Assembly (NCBI RefSeq): GCF_003014475.1 | Contig: NZ_PYGJ01000014.1 | Span: forward strand, 1 to 64,000 | Reading direction: 5' to 3' | DNA: 64,000 bases | Origin: Shimia abyssi | Lineage (GTDB): Bacteria > Pseudomonadota > Alphaproteobacteria > Rhodobacterales > Rhodobacteraceae | The notes under the pieces: model-generated | The model's database searches: none | Told to the model about the DNA's origin: nothing | What the model saw: only the letters and a program-made list of their open reading frames with translations | In this document: one piece after another, positions 52,478 through 62,790 of the stretch | Layout: each line of letters starts with the position of its first letter | How positions within the stretch are numbered: position 1 is the first letter of the stretch | Program-made: the position numbers and the translations under genes

Positions 52478-53488
52478 GTGGCATTGTTCGGATTTGGAGG
52501 CGACTCCGCCGCGCCAAAAGTGACCGTTGTGACCACCATGAAAGACGAGGGGCCTTACATCCTCGACTGGGTGGCGCATTATCGGGCACTAGGAGCGACG
52601 GATATCGTTGTTTACACAAACGACTGTAGCGATCAGACAGACATGATCCTGCGCAATCTCAACCGCATGGGCGAAGTCCATCACCGCTTTAACCGCGTGA
52701 TGCGACGAGGGCCGCACAAAAGCGCGCTCATGTGGGCGGAACAGGAACCTGTCGTGCGCGAGGCCGATTGGATCCTGGTGGTCGATGTGGACGAGTATCT
52801 TCAAATCAATGTGGGCGACGGAACGTTCGGCGCGCTGATCAACGCCTTCCCGGATGTCGACGCGATTTCGCTGGTTTGGCGCATCTTTGGCAATGACGGT
52901 GTGCAGGACATGGTCGACACTCCCGTTCCATTGCAGTTCACCCGCACCCAGCCTGCCGAAGGTGCCGAAAACGAGCATCGTTTCTTCAAGACACTGTTTA
53001 AAAACGACAAGACCAAATTCAACCGCATGGGCGTTCACCGCCCGTTTATTCAGCAGGACCACGAGCCGATCAATTGGGTCACACCCGATGGCACGCGTTT
53101 GGATGATCGTCACGTCAAAGGCGGCCTGCATGTGCGCACAGGCTATGGCTATGATGTGGCCCAGCTAAATCACTATGCGCTACGCTCGATGGACAGCTTT
53201 CTCAATAAGCAACGCCGCGGAAGGGCCAACCACGTCAAAGGCAAGATTGATCTCGGTTACTGGCGCAAATTTGACAAGAATGATGTCGAAGATACCACCC
53301 TTGCGCAACAGTTTGGCAAAGCTCTCAAGATCAAGGAATTGCTCCTGCGGGACGAGGCGGTCGCCAAGAACCACTTCAAGGCTGTGGAATGGGCTCAGGA
53401 TCGCGCCCAACGCGCCCGCCGCCAGCCATTGGCTAAGAATTTTCTGGCCAATCTGGCCAAGCGTTACGAACTGGATCAGGCCGCCTGA
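52478..53488 (+). CDS. Glycosyltransferase family 2-like protein
   Basis: A 336-residue protein of the Glyco_tranf_2_4 type: VTVVTTMKDEGPYILDWVAHYRALGATDIVVYTNDCSD at the N-terminus and a DxD-type metal site in VVDVDEYL (about residue 108-115). The C-terminal half has the HYALRSMDSFLNKQRRGRAN helix seen in this group. No membrane segment is visible, so it should be cytoplasmic and act on a cell-surface or secreted glycan. The start is GTG 52478. A methyltransferase-like gene follows after 41 bases. Confidence 0.82.
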   Translation: MALFGFGGDSAAPKVTVVTTMKDEGPYILDWVAHYRALGATDIVVYTNDCSDQTDMILRNLNRMGEVHHRFNRVMRRGPHKSALMWAEQEPVVREADWILVVDVDEYLQINVGDGTFGALINAFPDVDAISLVWRIFGNDGVQDMVDTPVPLQFTRTQPAEGAENEHRFFKTLFKNDKTKFNRMGVHRPFIQQDHEPINWVTPDGTRLDDRHVKGGLHVRTGYGYDVAQLNHYALRSMDSFLNKQRRGRANHVKGKIDLGYWRKFDKNDVEDTTLAQQFGKALKIKELLLRDEAVAKNHFKAVEWAQDRAQRARRQPLAKNFLANLAKRYELDQAA

Positions 53489-53529
53489 CGGCCCGATCAT
53501 TCACTTTGTAAAAGGTTTGGGGGAAAGAA

Positions 53530-54291
53530 ATGGCAATTTCCGACACGCTCGCCGTGCGCATCATGGATGTGGTCAAGGAACATGAACTGAGTGGCAACTT
53601 TGTTATGCTCGGTCGCCAACGCTGGATTGGCAAACGTCGCAAACGCTCTTCGGCATTGTTCGACGAAACGCTGGCTGAATATTATCCGGGCCTGACCGAA
53701 GCCGATCTCAAAAACGCAGAGGACATCTACTCCGAAACGTTTTTTGAAAAAATCGGCTTTGACAAAGTGGACAGCATGGATGTGTCGGAATTTGAAAACG
53801 CCACCATTGTTCAAGACCTCGCCGGAGAATTGCCAGAAGACCTTATGAACCGGTTCGATGTTGTCTATGATGGCGGTACTTGTGAGCATGTTTTTGACCT
53901 GCCCACGGCCTATCGCAACATCAACAAGATGCTAAAGCCGGGCGGCGTGTTGATTGGTCATTCGCCTTGTAACAACTGGATAAACCACGGGTTTTATCAA
54001 ATCACCCCGGAAATGGTTTACGGTTTTTGGGAGAAAACACTCGGTTACGAAGTGCTGCAATGTGCGCTGCAACCGATGCTGCCAATGTTTGCTCGCCGTG
54101 TCGTGACCACCTCAAACCCCAATGAAACCGGGGTACGTCCGCGTCTGAAGGGCAAGCTGCCCGAAGGGCCGGTGATCCTGACCTACGCTGTGCGAAAACC
54201 GCTCAGCGGGGCAGGCGAAGGCGAAAAGGTGTACCAGAGCGACTATACTCAGCGCTGGGCCGAGAGCGACACGTCAATCGCGGCAGAGTAA
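53530..54291 (+). CDS. SAM-dependent methyltransferase-like protein
   Basis: A 253-residue protein with a Methyltransf_11-like middle (RFDVVYDGGTCEHVFDLPTAYRNINKMLKPGGVLIGHSPCNN). The usual glycine-rich motif I (GxGxG) is not obvious, so SAM binding is uncertain. GGGG(G)AAAG lies upstream of the ATG. It follows the glycosyltransferase on the same strand, which suggests modification of a surface glycan. It is convergent with rnhA. Confidence 0.7.
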   Translation: MAISDTLAVRIMDVVKEHELSGNFVMLGRQRWIGKRRKRSSALFDETLAEYYPGLTEADLKNAEDIYSETFFEKIGFDKVDSMDVSEFENATIVQDLAGELPEDLMNRFDVVYDGGTCEHVFDLPTAYRNINKMLKPGGVLIGHSPCNNWINHGFYQITPEMVYGFWEKTLGYEVLQCALQPMLPMFARRVVTTSNPNETGVRPRLKGKLPEGPVILTYAVRKPLSGAGEGEKVYQSDYTQRWAESDTSIAAE

Positions 54292-54367
54292 AGTGCTAAA
54301 GAGTTTGCTATCGCTGGCTCAAATGCCGGCGGTGGCACAAACGCTTCCAGGCCACGGCGCAGCCCAG

Positions 54368-54823
54368 CTATTTCTTTTTGAACGGTGCCATACCCGCGCG
54401 GGCCAATTCGTCGGCACGCTCGTTTTCGGGGTGCCCGGCGTGGCCCTTGACCCATTCCCAAGTGACGATGTGCCGTGCCTGAGCCGCGTCCAATCGCTTC
54501 CACAGCTCTTCATTCTTGACCGGCTTCTTAGAGGCTGATTTCCAGCCGTTACGTTTCCAGCCATGCACCCATTTGGTGATGCCGTCTTTGACATAGGCGC
54601 TGTCGGTCACCACGGTAATGGTCGTCGCCCGCTCCAACGTTTCCAATGCCATGATGGCGGCCATCAGTTCCATCTGGTTATTGGTCGTTCCCGCCGCTCC
54701 TCCAGAGAGCTCGCGTTCCTTTAATATGGCGTCCCCGTCCATTGCGCGCATCAGCACACCCCAGCCCCCGGGGCCGGGATTTCCAGAGCAGGCACCATCG
54801 GTATAAGCAAACAAATCAGGCAT
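54368..54823 (-). CDS. rnhA: Ribonuclease HI
   Basis: A 151-residue RNase HI with the DEDD catalytic residues: Asp in YTDGAC, Glu in NQMELMA, Asp in VVTDSAYV and Asp in NERADELAR. The basic [20 protein letters not shown] handle helix is present. It cleaves RNA in RNA-DNA hybrids. Its start overlaps the end of the upstream methyltransferase by 8 bases. Confidence 0.97.
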   Translation of the reverse strand: MPDLFAYTDGACSGNPGPGGWGVLMRAMDGDAILKERELSGGAAGTTNNQMELMAAIMALETLERATTITVVTDSAYVKDGITKWVHGWKRNGWKSASKKPVKNEELWKRLDAAQARHIVTWEWVKGHAGHPENERADELARAGMAPFKKK

Positions 54824-55415
54824 GTGCGGTGACTATGACATATGTCTCCTCGCCACCAGCCAAACCTTTGCCATTTCCGCGTCTTGAGCGCGTAACTTTG
54901 AAACCAGCTTCACCCAGCAGCGACTTCAACTCGTCTTCGCCGTAATAGGCGTAAAACCGACCCAGCGAATCCCGCCCTTCGGCCTCGCCCAGCTTCATAC
55001 CGATATGGAAAACCCCACCGGGTTTCAAAGCGGTGTAAACGCGGGCCAGATACCCTGGAAAAGCTGCTCGCGGGGCGTGCAACAGGCTGAAATTTGCCCA
55101 GATCCCATCATAAACGCCTTTTGCCACCAGATCATCAAATGTCGCGACGGTCGCATCTATCCCAAAATCGTCCTTTGCCAGTGCAGCCATTTCAGGGGAT
55201 GCATCCGTTGCGCTGACCAGAAACCCGTGATTGGCAAATCGCGCCGCCCAATGTCCGGGGCCGCATCCCAGATCAAGTACATGCCCACCCTCAGGCAGCG
55301 CACTGACAAAGGCGTCGAAGTCTGGGTCGTGAAACTTGTCCGCAGGCTTGGCAAACCCGTCCGCATATTGCCGTGCTGCCCCGGCATAAACATCCAGCGT
55401 CTCTTTGTCCGTCAT
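54816..55415 (-). CDS. Class I SAM-dependent methyltransferase
   Basis: A 199-residue methyltransferase with motif [12 protein letters not shown] (about 48-58), the acidic strand end SATDASPEM and the [16 protein letters not shown] post-motif region. It may act on a small molecule; the acceptor is unknown. It begins just downstream of the DUF3429 gene (16-base gap) and overlaps rnhA, so ispH, DUF3429, this gene and rnhA look like one operon. Confidence 0.85.
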   Translation of the reverse strand: MTDKETLDVYAGAARQYADGFAKPADKFHDPDFDAFVSALPEGGHVLDLGCGPGHWAARFANHGFLVSATDASPEMAALAKDDFGIDATVATFDDLVAKGVYDGIWANFSLLHAPRAAFPGYLARVYTALKPGGVFHIGMKLGEAEGRDSLGRFYAYYGEDELKSLLGEAGFKVTRSRRGNGKGLAGGEETYVIVTAHA

Positions 55416-55431
55416 GGCCTGTTCCTTTGGT

Positions 55432-55893
55432 CTAATACACGATGGTGATAGCTAGGCAGCTGACAACCACCGCTGTCAGGATCAGGCGCAGCCGCATCCA
55501 CCAGCGCGGCGCCAATCCCCATTGTGAAAAAGCGTAATCCAACAGCAATAGCCCGGCGAAACCGAACATCAGGTTGGTTGCGGCGCTGACCGGGCCACCG
55601 CCGGTCATGAAAAAGGCCCAAAGGGCAGGGATCACCGACAGCGCGTACCCCATGGCGGCGCGTGTGCCTTTGGTCTTGGTGGCAAACCCCCAAAGCACAC
55701 CAGACATAAACGATAGAATGACCGACCCGTAGAATAGCTGGATATATGGCCCCACAAAGCGTGGTCCTAAAGCACTCGCGCCCCAGTCGGCCAGGGCAGG
55801 ATTCAATATGGTCACAGCGCCCCACACAAAGGGGACCAGCCCGGCCAGCCCCAAAACAAGCGGCGCGGTGGGGATGTGCCTTACGATGCTCAT
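55432..55893 (-). CDS. DUF3429 family membrane protein
   Basis: A 153-residue membrane protein with about five hydrophobic helices and the [14 protein letters not shown] / [16 protein letters not shown] motifs characteristic of DUF3429. The function is unknown. Its start overlaps the end of ispH by 4 bases. Confidence 0.8.
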   Translation of the reverse strand: MSIVRHIPTAPLVLGLAGLVPFVWGAVTILNPALADWGASALGPRFVGPYIQLFYGSVILSFMSGVLWGFATKTKGTRAAMGYALSVIPALWAFFMTGGGPVSAATNLMFGFAGLLLLDYAFSQWGLAPRWWMRLRLILTAVVVSCLAITIVY

Positions 55894-56843
55894 ACCGGCA
55901 CGTCCCTCAGGACGCGCGGCACTTTGAAATTAACCCGCTCCACGGCGGTTTCCACTACATCGACAGTCACATCGTACCGCGCGCGGAACGCGTCGATCAC
56001 CTCATTCACCAGAACCTCAGGCGCGCTTGCGCCCGCTGTGATGCCGATGATGCGCACGCCGTCCAGCGCGCGCCAGTCAATGTCGCCGCTGCGTTGAACC
56101 AGCTGCGAATAGGCGCAGCCATTTTTGGCGCCCACTTCGACCAGACGACGTGAGTTTGACGAATTCGGCGCGCCGACAACCAGTATCGCGTCTACATCCG
56201 GCGCGATGGCCTTGACGGCCTCTTGCCGGTTGGTGGTGGCGTAACAGATGTCTTCTTTATGGGGGCCGACAATCTTGGGAAAGCGCGCGTTCAGCGCCGC
56301 GACAATGCCAATCGTGTCATCCACTGATAACGTTGTCTGTGTGACAAATGCCAGTTTTTCCGGATCGCGCACGTCGATGGTCGCCACGTCAGCCTCGGTT
56401 TCGACCAGCAAAACCTCTCCATCAGGCAGCTGACCCATAGTGCCCACGGTTTCCGGGTGGCCTTCGTGGCCGATCATAATGATCTGCAATCCGGCATCTG
56501 CGTGGCGTTCTGCTTCGATATGAACCTTGCTGACCAGCGGACAGGTGGCATCCACGTAAATCATCTCGCGTCGTTGGGCTTCGGCTGGCACAGCCTTGGG
56601 AACACCGTGTGCTGAGAAAATCACAGGTCGGTCTGTTGGACACTCGTCCAACTCTTCGACAAACACCGCGCCCTTTTCGCGCAGCCCGTCTACGACAAAC
56701 TTATTGTGCACGATTTCGTGGCGGACATAAACGGGGGCGCCCCATTTTGCGAGTGCCATCTCAACGATCTTGATGGCGCGGTCGACGCCCGCGCAAAAAC
56801 CGCGTGGCGCGGCAAGGTGGATTGTCAAAGGGGGCTTGGTCAT
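55890..56843 (-). CDS. ispH: 4-hydroxy-3-methylbut-2-enyl diphosphate reductase IspH
   Basis: A 317-residue IspH with the three cluster cysteines in [18 protein letters not shown] and [10 protein letters not shown], and the catalytic region HEIVHN and [10 protein letters not shown]. It makes IPP and DMAPP in the last step of the MEP isoprenoid pathway, using a [4Fe-4S] cluster. ATG 56843 has GAGG upstream and fits known starts better than 56870. Confidence 0.97.
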   Translation of the reverse strand: MTKPPLTIHLAAPRGFCAGVDRAIKIVEMALAKWGAPVYVRHEIVHNKFVVDGLREKGAVFVEELDECPTDRPVIFSAHGVPKAVPAEAQRREMIYVDATCPLVSKVHIEAERHADAGLQIIMIGHEGHPETVGTMGQLPDGEVLLVETEADVATIDVRDPEKLAFVTQTTLSVDDTIGIVAALNARFPKIVGPHKEDICYATTNRQEAVKAIAPDVDAILVVGAPNSSNSRRLVEVGAKNGCAYSQLVQRSGDIDWRALDGVRIIGITAGASAPEVLVNEVIDAFRARYDVTVDVVETAVERVNFKVPRVLRDVPV

Positions 56844-56918
56844 GCGTGCCTCAAAATGGGTTTGAGGCATAGGTAAGCATTTGTGTGGTGCCGGTCCAGT
56901 GTTTGGCGCGTATCAACG

Positions 56919-56942
56919 AAAAACCGGGGCGCGAGGCCCCGG
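56919..56942 (-). terminator. Rho-independent terminator of the NYN-domain gene
   Basis: On the minus strand CCGGGGCC-TCG-CGCCCCGG (56942-56924) is followed by TTTTT. It starts 9 bases beyond the stop codon at 56951. Confidence 0.85.
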
Positions 56943-56950
56943 TATTCCTG

Positions 56951-57526
56951 TCATTCCTCAGAGTACTCGACCTCACGGTCGCGTTCTGGCATCGGGTCGC
57001 GCGGTGGGCGCCCGATCACTTCGCGCAAACCGTCGAGCTCGATAAAATTGTCCGCCTGACGGCGCAACTCGTCCGAGATCATCGGCGGCTGGCTACGTAT
57101 AGTCGATACGACCGATACGCGAACACCTTGGCGCTGTAGGCTCTCAACGAGCGGCCGGAAATCCCCATCTCCGGAAAACAGCACAACATGGTCCACATGC
57201 GGCGCAAGCTCCATCGCGTCTACCGCCAGCTCAATATCCATGTTCCCCTTGACCTTGCGACGACCTTGGGAGTCTGTGTACTCCTTGGCCGGCTTGGTCA
57301 CCATGGTAAAGCCGTTGTAGTGCAGCCAGTCCACCAAGGGGCGGATTGGCGAATACTCGTCATTCTCAAGCAAAGCAGTGTAATAAAACGCACGCAGCAT
57401 CTTGCCACGGCGCATGAATTCTTGCCGAAGAAGTTTGTAATCGATATCGAAGCCCAACGATTTCGCTGCGGCGTACAGATTCGACCCGTCTATGAACAGC
57501 GCGAGCCGTTCGTCCTTATAAAACAT
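56951..57526 (-). CDS. NYN-domain (LabA/DUF88-like) putative RNase
   Basis: A 191-residue NYN (PIN-like) domain protein: acidic residues in LFIDGSNLYAA, KGNMDIELAVDAM and LFSGDGDFRPLVESL form the expected metal site of NYN/PIN nucleases. The DUF88/LabA family is widespread; the RNA substrate is unknown. ATG 57526 has AAGGA 9 bases upstream; TTG 57529 is one codon earlier. It ends at a clear terminator. Confidence 0.85.
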   Translation of the reverse strand: MFYKDERLALFIDGSNLYAAAKSLGFDIDYKLLRQEFMRRGKMLRAFYYTALLENDEYSPIRPLVDWLHYNGFTMVTKPAKEYTDSQGRRKVKGNMDIELAVDAMELAPHVDHVVLFSGDGDFRPLVESLQRQGVRVSVVSTIRSQPPMISDELRRQADNFIELDGLREVIGRPPRDPMPERDREVEYSEE

Positions 57527-57682
57527 CAATAATGTCCTTTCTGACTCTGCAGCGCCTTAGAGAAGTCCCGTGAGTAAATAAATTTGCAGGCGCGACAGAC
57601 CGTATAGGGTAATGAAATTTGCCCTACCTTCAAGGCTACGATCCTGTGATCGCAGCAATACGTTACGAGAGGTTAACAAAAA

Positions 57683-58243
57683 GTGAACGAAACCTGCCTG
57701 TTAGCCCTTGGAGGCAACCTTACGTCACCGTTTGGTGAGCCGGTTGAAACAATATCCGAAGCGTTGAAACACCTGAACAAAGGCGCGATTAAGCTGCTCG
57801 CGGTGAGTCGTTTTTTTCAAACCCCGTGTTTCCCCGCCGGAGCCGGACCCGACTATGTAAACGCGGCTGTCGTGGTGCGCACAGCGCTGGATCCCCACGC
57901 GCTTTTGATGCGCCTGCACGAGATCGAGGCAGTGTTCGGGCGCGAGCGGGTTCAGCGATGGGGAATGCGCACCCTTGATATTGACCTGATCGCCTTTGGC
58001 CAACGCGTATTGCCGGATCAGGATACGCAAATTGCATGGCAGCAAATTGCCCCGGATGCACAAACAAGCGCGACGCCATCAGAGCTGATTCTCCCGCACC
58101 CTCGTTTGCAGGATCGGGCCTTTGTGTTGGGCCCGCTTTGTGACGTGTCGCCCACATGGGTTCACCCCCTGCTTGGGCGTACTCTGGCGGAAATCTATTC
58201 GCAATTGCCGCAATCTGAACGTGATGCGTTGGTTTCGCTGTGA
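57683..58243 (+). CDS. folK: 2-amino-4-hydroxy-6-hydroxymethyldihydropteridine pyrophosphokinase
   Basis: A 186-residue HPPK: LLALGGNLTSPFG at the start, VSRFFQTPCFPAGAGPDYVNAAV, LMRLHEIEAVFGRER and the signature RWGMRTLDIDLIAFG, then HPRLQDRAFVLGPLCDV. It transfers pyrophosphate from ATP in folate synthesis. The GTG at 57683 has GAGAGG 9 bases upstream. It is followed by rpoZ. Confidence 0.95.
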   Translation: MNETCLLALGGNLTSPFGEPVETISEALKHLNKGAIKLLAVSRFFQTPCFPAGAGPDYVNAAVVVRTALDPHALLMRLHEIEAVFGRERVQRWGMRTLDIDLIAFGQRVLPDQDTQIAWQQIAPDAQTSATPSELILPHPRLQDRAFVLGPLCDVSPTWVHPLLGRTLAEIYSQLPQSERDALVSL

Positions 58244-58318
58244 TTCAATGCTTGTCAAGGGGCGCAAACCTCCTTACATACACGACTTCTTATCCGATCC
58301 GTCAAAACTGGAGTGCCC

Positions 58319-58672
58319 ATGGCCCGCGTTACCGTAGAAGATTGCGTCGACAAGGTTCAGAACCGTTTCGAGCTGGTCATGCTCGCCTCTCACCGTGCGC
58401 GTGAGATTTCGTCAGGTACACCGATCACGCTGGACCGCGACAACGACAAGAACCCCGTTGTTGCCTTGCGCGAGATTGCCGAAGAGACCCAGACCGCTGA
58501 TGAACTGCGTGAGCGTCTGATCGAAAGCAATCAGACCCAGATCGAAGTTGACGAGCCTGAAGAGGACCGTATGGCCCTGTTGATGGGCGCCGAAAGCGAC
58601 GCCCCGGCCGAGGACGATATGTCCGAAGAAAAACTTCTGCGCGCCCTTATGGAAGCGCAAGGCCAAGGCTGA
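58319..58672 (+). CDS. rpoZ: RNA polymerase omega subunit
   Basis: A 117-residue omega subunit: [33 protein letters not shown], the conserved core, then an alphaproteobacterial-type acidic tail. It helps assemble RNA polymerase and, in many bacteria, forms part of a ppGpp site. ATG 58319 has TGGAG upstream; an in-frame GTG two codons earlier is less likely. It precedes rsh, as in many alphaproteobacteria. Confidence 0.96.
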   Translation: MARVTVEDCVDKVQNRFELVMLASHRAREISSGTPITLDRDNDKNPVVALREIAEETQTADELRERLIESNQTQIEVDEPEEDRMALLMGAESDAPAEDDMSEEKLLRALMEAQGQG

Positions 58673-58699
58673 TCCAACTGCATTTCAGGTAGGCACTCA

Positions 58700-60835
58700 A
58701 TGATTCCGGCAGACGATCTTGTCGACCTTGTAAGCGCCTATAACCCGAAATCTAACACTGCGCTTATACGCGCGGCCTATGAATATGGCCGCGCTATGCA
58801 CGATGGTCAGACTCGCCGGTCTGGCGAACCGTATTTCTCGCATCCCATCGAAGTGGCAATGATCCTTGCCGGTCAGCATCTTGATGATGGTACCATCATC
58901 ACGGCCTTGCTGCATGACACAATCGAAGACACCGACGCGTCTTATGACGAGGTGGCTGAAAAGTTTGGCAAAGATATTGCCGTAATGGTTGATGGTGTCA
59001 CCAAGCTGACCAATCTTCAGCTCAGCTCGACCGAGACCAAACAGGCTGAAAATTTCCGCAAACTCTTCATGGCCATGTCCAAAGACCTGCGGGTCATTCT
59101 GGTCAAGCTTGCCGACCGTCTGCACAACATGCGCACGATCAGGGCGATGAAGTTTGAAAAGCAGCAACAAAAGGCGCGGGAGACGATGGATATCTATGCG
59201 CCTCTGGCAGGTCGCATGGGCATGCAGTGGATGCGCGACGAGCTCGAGGACCTTGCGTTCCGGGTATTGAACGCTGAAGGGCGCGCCTCGATCATCCGTC
59301 GTTTTATCACGTTGCAAAAAGAGACAGGTGACGTGGTTGAGCGTATCACCGCAGATATGAAGACCGAGCTGGCCAAACAGAACATCGACGCAATTGTCGT
59401 GGGGCGGGCCAAGAAACCCTATTCGATCTGGCGCAAAATGCAGACCAAGGAACAAGGGTTTTCCCGTCTCTCTGACATCTATGGGTTTCGGATCATCACG
59501 CAGAATGAAAACGACTGCTACGGGGCGCTTGGTGCAATTCACCAACGCTGGCGTGCAGTGCCCGGTCGTTTCAAAGATTACATCAGCCAGCCCAAATCCA
59601 ACGGGTATCGTTCCATTCACACCACCGTCTCCGGTCGTGACGGACGCCGGGTCGAAGCGCAGATTCGCACACAACAGATGCATGACGTGGCCGAATCGGG
59701 TGTGGCGGCGCATTGGTCGTACAAGGATGGCGTGCGCGGCGAAAACCCGTTTGCCGTTGACCCTGTAAAGTGGATCAGTGGCCTGTCGGAACAATTCGGC
59801 GCAGAGGACGACCACGAGGATTTCCTCGAGGCCGTCAAGCTTGAAATGTACCCGGATCAGGTGTTCTGCTTTACGCCCAAAGGTGAGGTGGTCAAACTGC
59901 CCCGTGGCGGTACGCCGCTCGACTTCGCGTATGCAATCCATACACGGATTGGCCACGCTTGTGTCGGTGCGAAAATCGACCACGTGCGCGTTCCCCTATG
60001 GACGCGGGTCAAAAACGGCCAGTCGGTCGAAATCATCACCGCAGAAGGCCAGATGCCGCAGGCAACCTGGCTGGACATCGCGATCACCGGCAAGGCGCGC
60101 ACCGCCATTCGCCGCGCCCTGCGCGAGATGGATCGCGAACGGTTTGTGCGTCTGGGCGCACAGCTCGCGCGGTCCGGCTTTGAAAACATGGGGAAAAAAG
60201 CCACTGACAAGGTTTTGGACCTCGCCGCCAAGAACCTGCGCCTGAAGGAAAAAGACGAGGTTCTCGCCCGCCTCGGTTCGGCTGAATTGTCGGTGCAGCA
60301 GGTGTTGCAATCTGTCTATCCCGACTTGGCGCCCACCCAAGCCGAAGAAGTGCCTTCGGATCGTGCTGTCATTGGTCTCACACCGGACCAAAGCTCGTTG
60401 CGCGCGCCGTGTTGCCAGCCCTTGCCAGGGGAACGCATCGTTGGGATCACCATGCGCGGCAAGGGTGTCGAGGTGCACGCGATTGATTGCGACACACTTG
60501 GCAGCTTCGAACACCAACCAGAACGTTGGCTCGACTTGCATTGGGACGCAGGAAAACACCAGCCGATCTATGCTGTTCAGTTGTGGCTGACGATTGGTAA
60601 TGACTCTGGGGTACTGGGACGTATTTGCACATTGATTGGTGAGCAGGGGGCGAATATCTCAGACCTTGTATTCGTGGACCGCAAGCCGGATTTCTTTCGC
60701 CTGCTGATTAGCGTCGACCTGAGCGACGCATCGCATCTGCATCGCCTGATGCTGGCTTTGGAAGCAGAGACCGACGTGGCGGAAATCGAGCGTTACCGCA
60801 ACCCAGATAAGGCCGGCCAATCGGTCGGGTCCTAA
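58700..60835 (+). CDS. rsh: Bifunctional (p)ppGpp synthetase/hydrolase RelA/SpoT homologue (Rsh)
   Basis: A 711-residue long RSH protein: HD hydrolase domain with HDTIEDT (72-78), synthetase domain with GRAKKPYSIWRKM (about 234-247) and NGYRSIHT, TGS domain beginning at about residue 384 (VFCFTPKGEVVKLPRGGTPLDFAYAIHTRIG), and a C-terminal ACT domain (about 635-700). The intact HD motif suggests both synthesis and breakdown of (p)ppGpp, as usual for the single alphaproteobacterial RSH. It lies directly after rpoZ. Confidence 0.96.
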   Translation: MIPADDLVDLVSAYNPKSNTALIRAAYEYGRAMHDGQTRRSGEPYFSHPIEVAMILAGQHLDDGTIITALLHDTIEDTDASYDEVAEKFGKDIAVMVDGVTKLTNLQLSSTETKQAENFRKLFMAMSKDLRVILVKLADRLHNMRTIRAMKFEKQQQKARETMDIYAPLAGRMGMQWMRDELEDLAFRVLNAEGRASIIRRFITLQKETGDVVERITADMKTELAKQNIDAIVVGRAKKPYSIWRKMQTKEQGFSRLSDIYGFRIITQNENDCYGALGAIHQRWRAVPGRFKDYISQPKSNGYRSIHTTVSGRDGRRVEAQIRTQQMHDVAESGVAAHWSYKDGVRGENPFAVDPVKWISGLSEQFGAEDDHEDFLEAVKLEMYPDQVFCFTPKGEVVKLPRGGTPLDFAYAIHTRIGHACVGAKIDHVRVPLWTRVKNGQSVEIITAEGQMPQATWLDIAITGKARTAIRRALREMDRERFVRLGAQLARSGFENMGKKATDKVLDLAAKNLRLKEKDEVLARLGSAELSVQQVLQSVYPDLAPTQAEEVPSDRAVIGLTPDQSSLRAPCCQPLPGERIVGITMRGKGVEVHAIDCDTLGSFEHQPERWLDLHWDAGKHQPIYAVQLWLTIGNDSGVLGRICTLIGEQGANISDLVFVDRKPDFFRLLISVDLSDASHLHRLMLALEAETDVAEIERYRNPDKAGQSVGS

Positions 60836-60856
60836 ACCGCAAAGGAACCGCTGCCC

Positions 60857-61513
60857 GTGGTATTCAAGCGCCGCGATAAAAGGCCCTTTCTCCAGATCGT
60901 GGCAGAGATCTTTTATCCGCGCGGCGGCTGGAAGCGGGCGTTCTATTACGTCCGCCATCGCCTGCATCGGTTGCCCGGCAGTCCTGAGTTTATTGCACGT
61001 GGTATCTGGTGCGGTGTGTTCACCACGTTCACACCATTCTACGGGCTGCATTTCTTTATTGCGGCGTTCTTGGCACGCTTGCTTTCGGGTAACATCCTCG
61101 CTGCGTTGCTGGCGACGTTCTTTGGTAACCCGCTGACCTATCTGCCGATTGGTATCGCCTCTCTCAAAACCGGGCACTTCTTGCTTGGGACCGAATTTCA
61201 CGAAGGCGCACATCAGTCGCTTGCCGCCAAATTCGCCAATGCCGCCGCAGATTTGTGGCACAATTTCTGGTCCCTCTTTGACGATCACGAACCGGATTGG
61301 CACGGGCTCAAGATTTTTTATGACGAGGTTTTTTATCCCTACATGATCGGTGGCATCCTACCCGGTATTCTTGCTGCAACTGTGATGTATTACCTGTCGG
61401 TTCCGGTGATCCGAGCCTATCAGAAGCGCCGCTCAGCGCGGGTTCAGAAAAAGATTGCTAAAGCTGTTGCAAAAGCCGCTCGTGCCGCCGCGCCAGAAAA
61501 AGGCAAACCCTGA
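60857..61513 (+). CDS. DUF2062 family membrane protein
   Basis: A 218-residue protein with the DUF2062 core ([51 protein letters not shown]) and two or three membrane helices, with a basic C-terminal tail. The function is unknown. The GTG start at 60857 follows AAAGGAA. It lies between rsh and pdxJ, a common arrangement in alphaproteobacteria. Confidence 0.85.
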   Translation: MVFKRRDKRPFLQIVAEIFYPRGGWKRAFYYVRHRLHRLPGSPEFIARGIWCGVFTTFTPFYGLHFFIAAFLARLLSGNILAALLATFFGNPLTYLPIGIASLKTGHFLLGTEFHEGAHQSLAAKFANAAADLWHNFWSLFDDHEPDWHGLKIFYDEVFYPYMIGGILPGILAATVMYYLSVPVIRAYQKRRSARVQKKIAKAVAKAARAAAPEKGKP

Positions 61514-61589
61514 GAGAATCCGGTTTTCTTGGCCCGGTGCCCGTCATAGTGTCACCCGTACGAGAAACGAATTGTCCAAAGGTGATCCA

Positions 61590-62336
61590 ATGCTGCGTCT
61601 TGGTGTGAATATCGACCATGTTGCCACTGTCCGGAATGCGCGCGGTGGTTCCTATCCTGATCCTGTGCGCGCAGCCAAAATGGCTGAAGCTGCCGGGGCC
61701 GACGGCATTACGGCCCACCTGCGCGAGGATCGTCGCCATATTCTGGATGGCGACATCGATGCGCTGATGGAAAACCTCACTGTGCCGCTCAACTTCGAGA
61801 TGGCCGCAACCGACGAGATGCAGGCCATCGCCCTGCGCCACAAACCCCATGCCGTCTGCATCGTGCCGGAAAAGCGCGAGGAGAAAACCACCGAAGGCGG
61901 GCTCGAAGTGGCGCGCGAGGAAAACAAACTGGCGCACTACATTGCGCCCCTGCGTGAAGTGGGCTGTCGTGTGTCGATCTTTATCGCGGCTGATCCGGCC
62001 CAGATCGAAGCCGCCAACCGCATTGGCGCGCAGGTCATAGAACTGCACACCGGCGCTTATTGTGATCTCCATGCCGAGGGACGGTTTGAAGAGCGTGACG
62101 CCGAACTCAAACGCCTGACCGAGATGGCCACTTTCGCCGACTCTCTCGGCCTCGAAGTGCACGCAGGTCACGGCCTGACCTTTGACACGGTTCAACCCGT
62201 TGCAGCATTGCCAGAAGTCATGGAACTCAACATCGGTCATTTCCTGATTTCCGAGGCGATTTTTACGGGCATTGAACCGGTGATCCACGAAATGCGCCGC
62301 CTGATGGATGTCGCGCGTGGCCCAACCGAGCAATAG
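61590..62336 (+). CDS. pdxJ: Pyridoxine 5'-phosphate synthase
   Basis: A 248-residue Pdx[27 protein letters not shown] at the N-terminus, the HLREDRRHI loop, catalytic Glu in LNFEMAA, and [12 protein letters not shown] with [14 protein letters not shown]. It condenses 1-deoxyxylulose 5-phosphate with 3-amino-1-phosphohydroxyacetone to form vitamin B6. The frame opens earlier, but ATG 61590 with AAGGTGA is the family start. Confidence 0.97.
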   Translation: MLRLGVNIDHVATVRNARGGSYPDPVRAAKMAEAAGADGITAHLREDRRHILDGDIDALMENLTVPLNFEMAATDEMQAIALRHKPHAVCIVPEKREEKTTEGGLEVAREENKLAHYIAPLREVGCRVSIFIAADPAQIEAANRIGAQVIELHTGAYCDLHAEGRFEERDAELKRLTEMATFADSLGLEVHAGHGLTFDTVQPVAALPEVMELNIGHFLISEAIFTGIEPVIHEMRRLMDVARGPTEQ

Positions 62337-62343
62337 GCCCGAC

Positions 62344-62790
62344 ATGACATTAAACCTGCGAAAATACGCCCAGCTTTATATTCTGCTTGCCGTGCTGGTG
62401 GTTGTGGCATCGTTTGGCCTGTCGCTGGTCAATATCGACATGCCAACCGGGCTGAGCACCATTTTGCCACCGATGGTGGCTGCCCAAATGCTTGGCGCGA
62501 AACACGGCGAGGCCACGGGGGCACCTTTGGCCAAGGGCGAAGCGTGGCGATTGGCGGTCCCAATGACGGTTTGTGCCGTTGTGGTTCAGATTGTGCTTGG
62601 CGTTGTGTGGGGGGGCGTCATGATGGCTTCGGGTGTTGATCTGATGGCGACCTTTGGGACCGTTGGCTTGCCCGGTCTGGCGATTGTATTTGGCCTGATG
62701 ATTTTGATCATCTATCTGGTCAACCGCGCCTTCCTTGGACTGGGCGTTCGCAATGGCATGCGCGCGGCGCAGCGAAAGGCCGCCAAATGA
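62344..62790 (+). CDS. ABZJ_00895-family membrane protein
   Basis: A 148-residue integral membrane protein with four predicted helices (about 9-27, 38-50, 72-95 and 108-128). The pattern fits the ABZJ_00895 family of small membrane proteins of unknown function. It starts 7 bases after pdxJ and overlaps the LysE-family gene by 4 bases. Confidence 0.7.
   Translation: MTLNLRKYAQLYILLAVLVVVASFGLSLVNIDMPTGLSTILPPMVAAQMLGAKHGEATGAPLAKGEAWRLAVPMTVCAVVVQIVLGVVWGGVMMASGVDLMATFGTVGLPGLAIVFGLMILIIYLVNRAFLGLGVRNGMRAAQRKAAK

Noticed and set aside
58697-59983. Long minus-strand open frame antisense to rsh
   Set aside because: It mirrors the codon structure of rsh, has no recognisable domain and no ribosome site; a GC-rich shadow frame.
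61458-62345. Long minus-strand open frame antisense to pdxJ
   Set aside because: Shadow of pdxJ, with no domain of its own.
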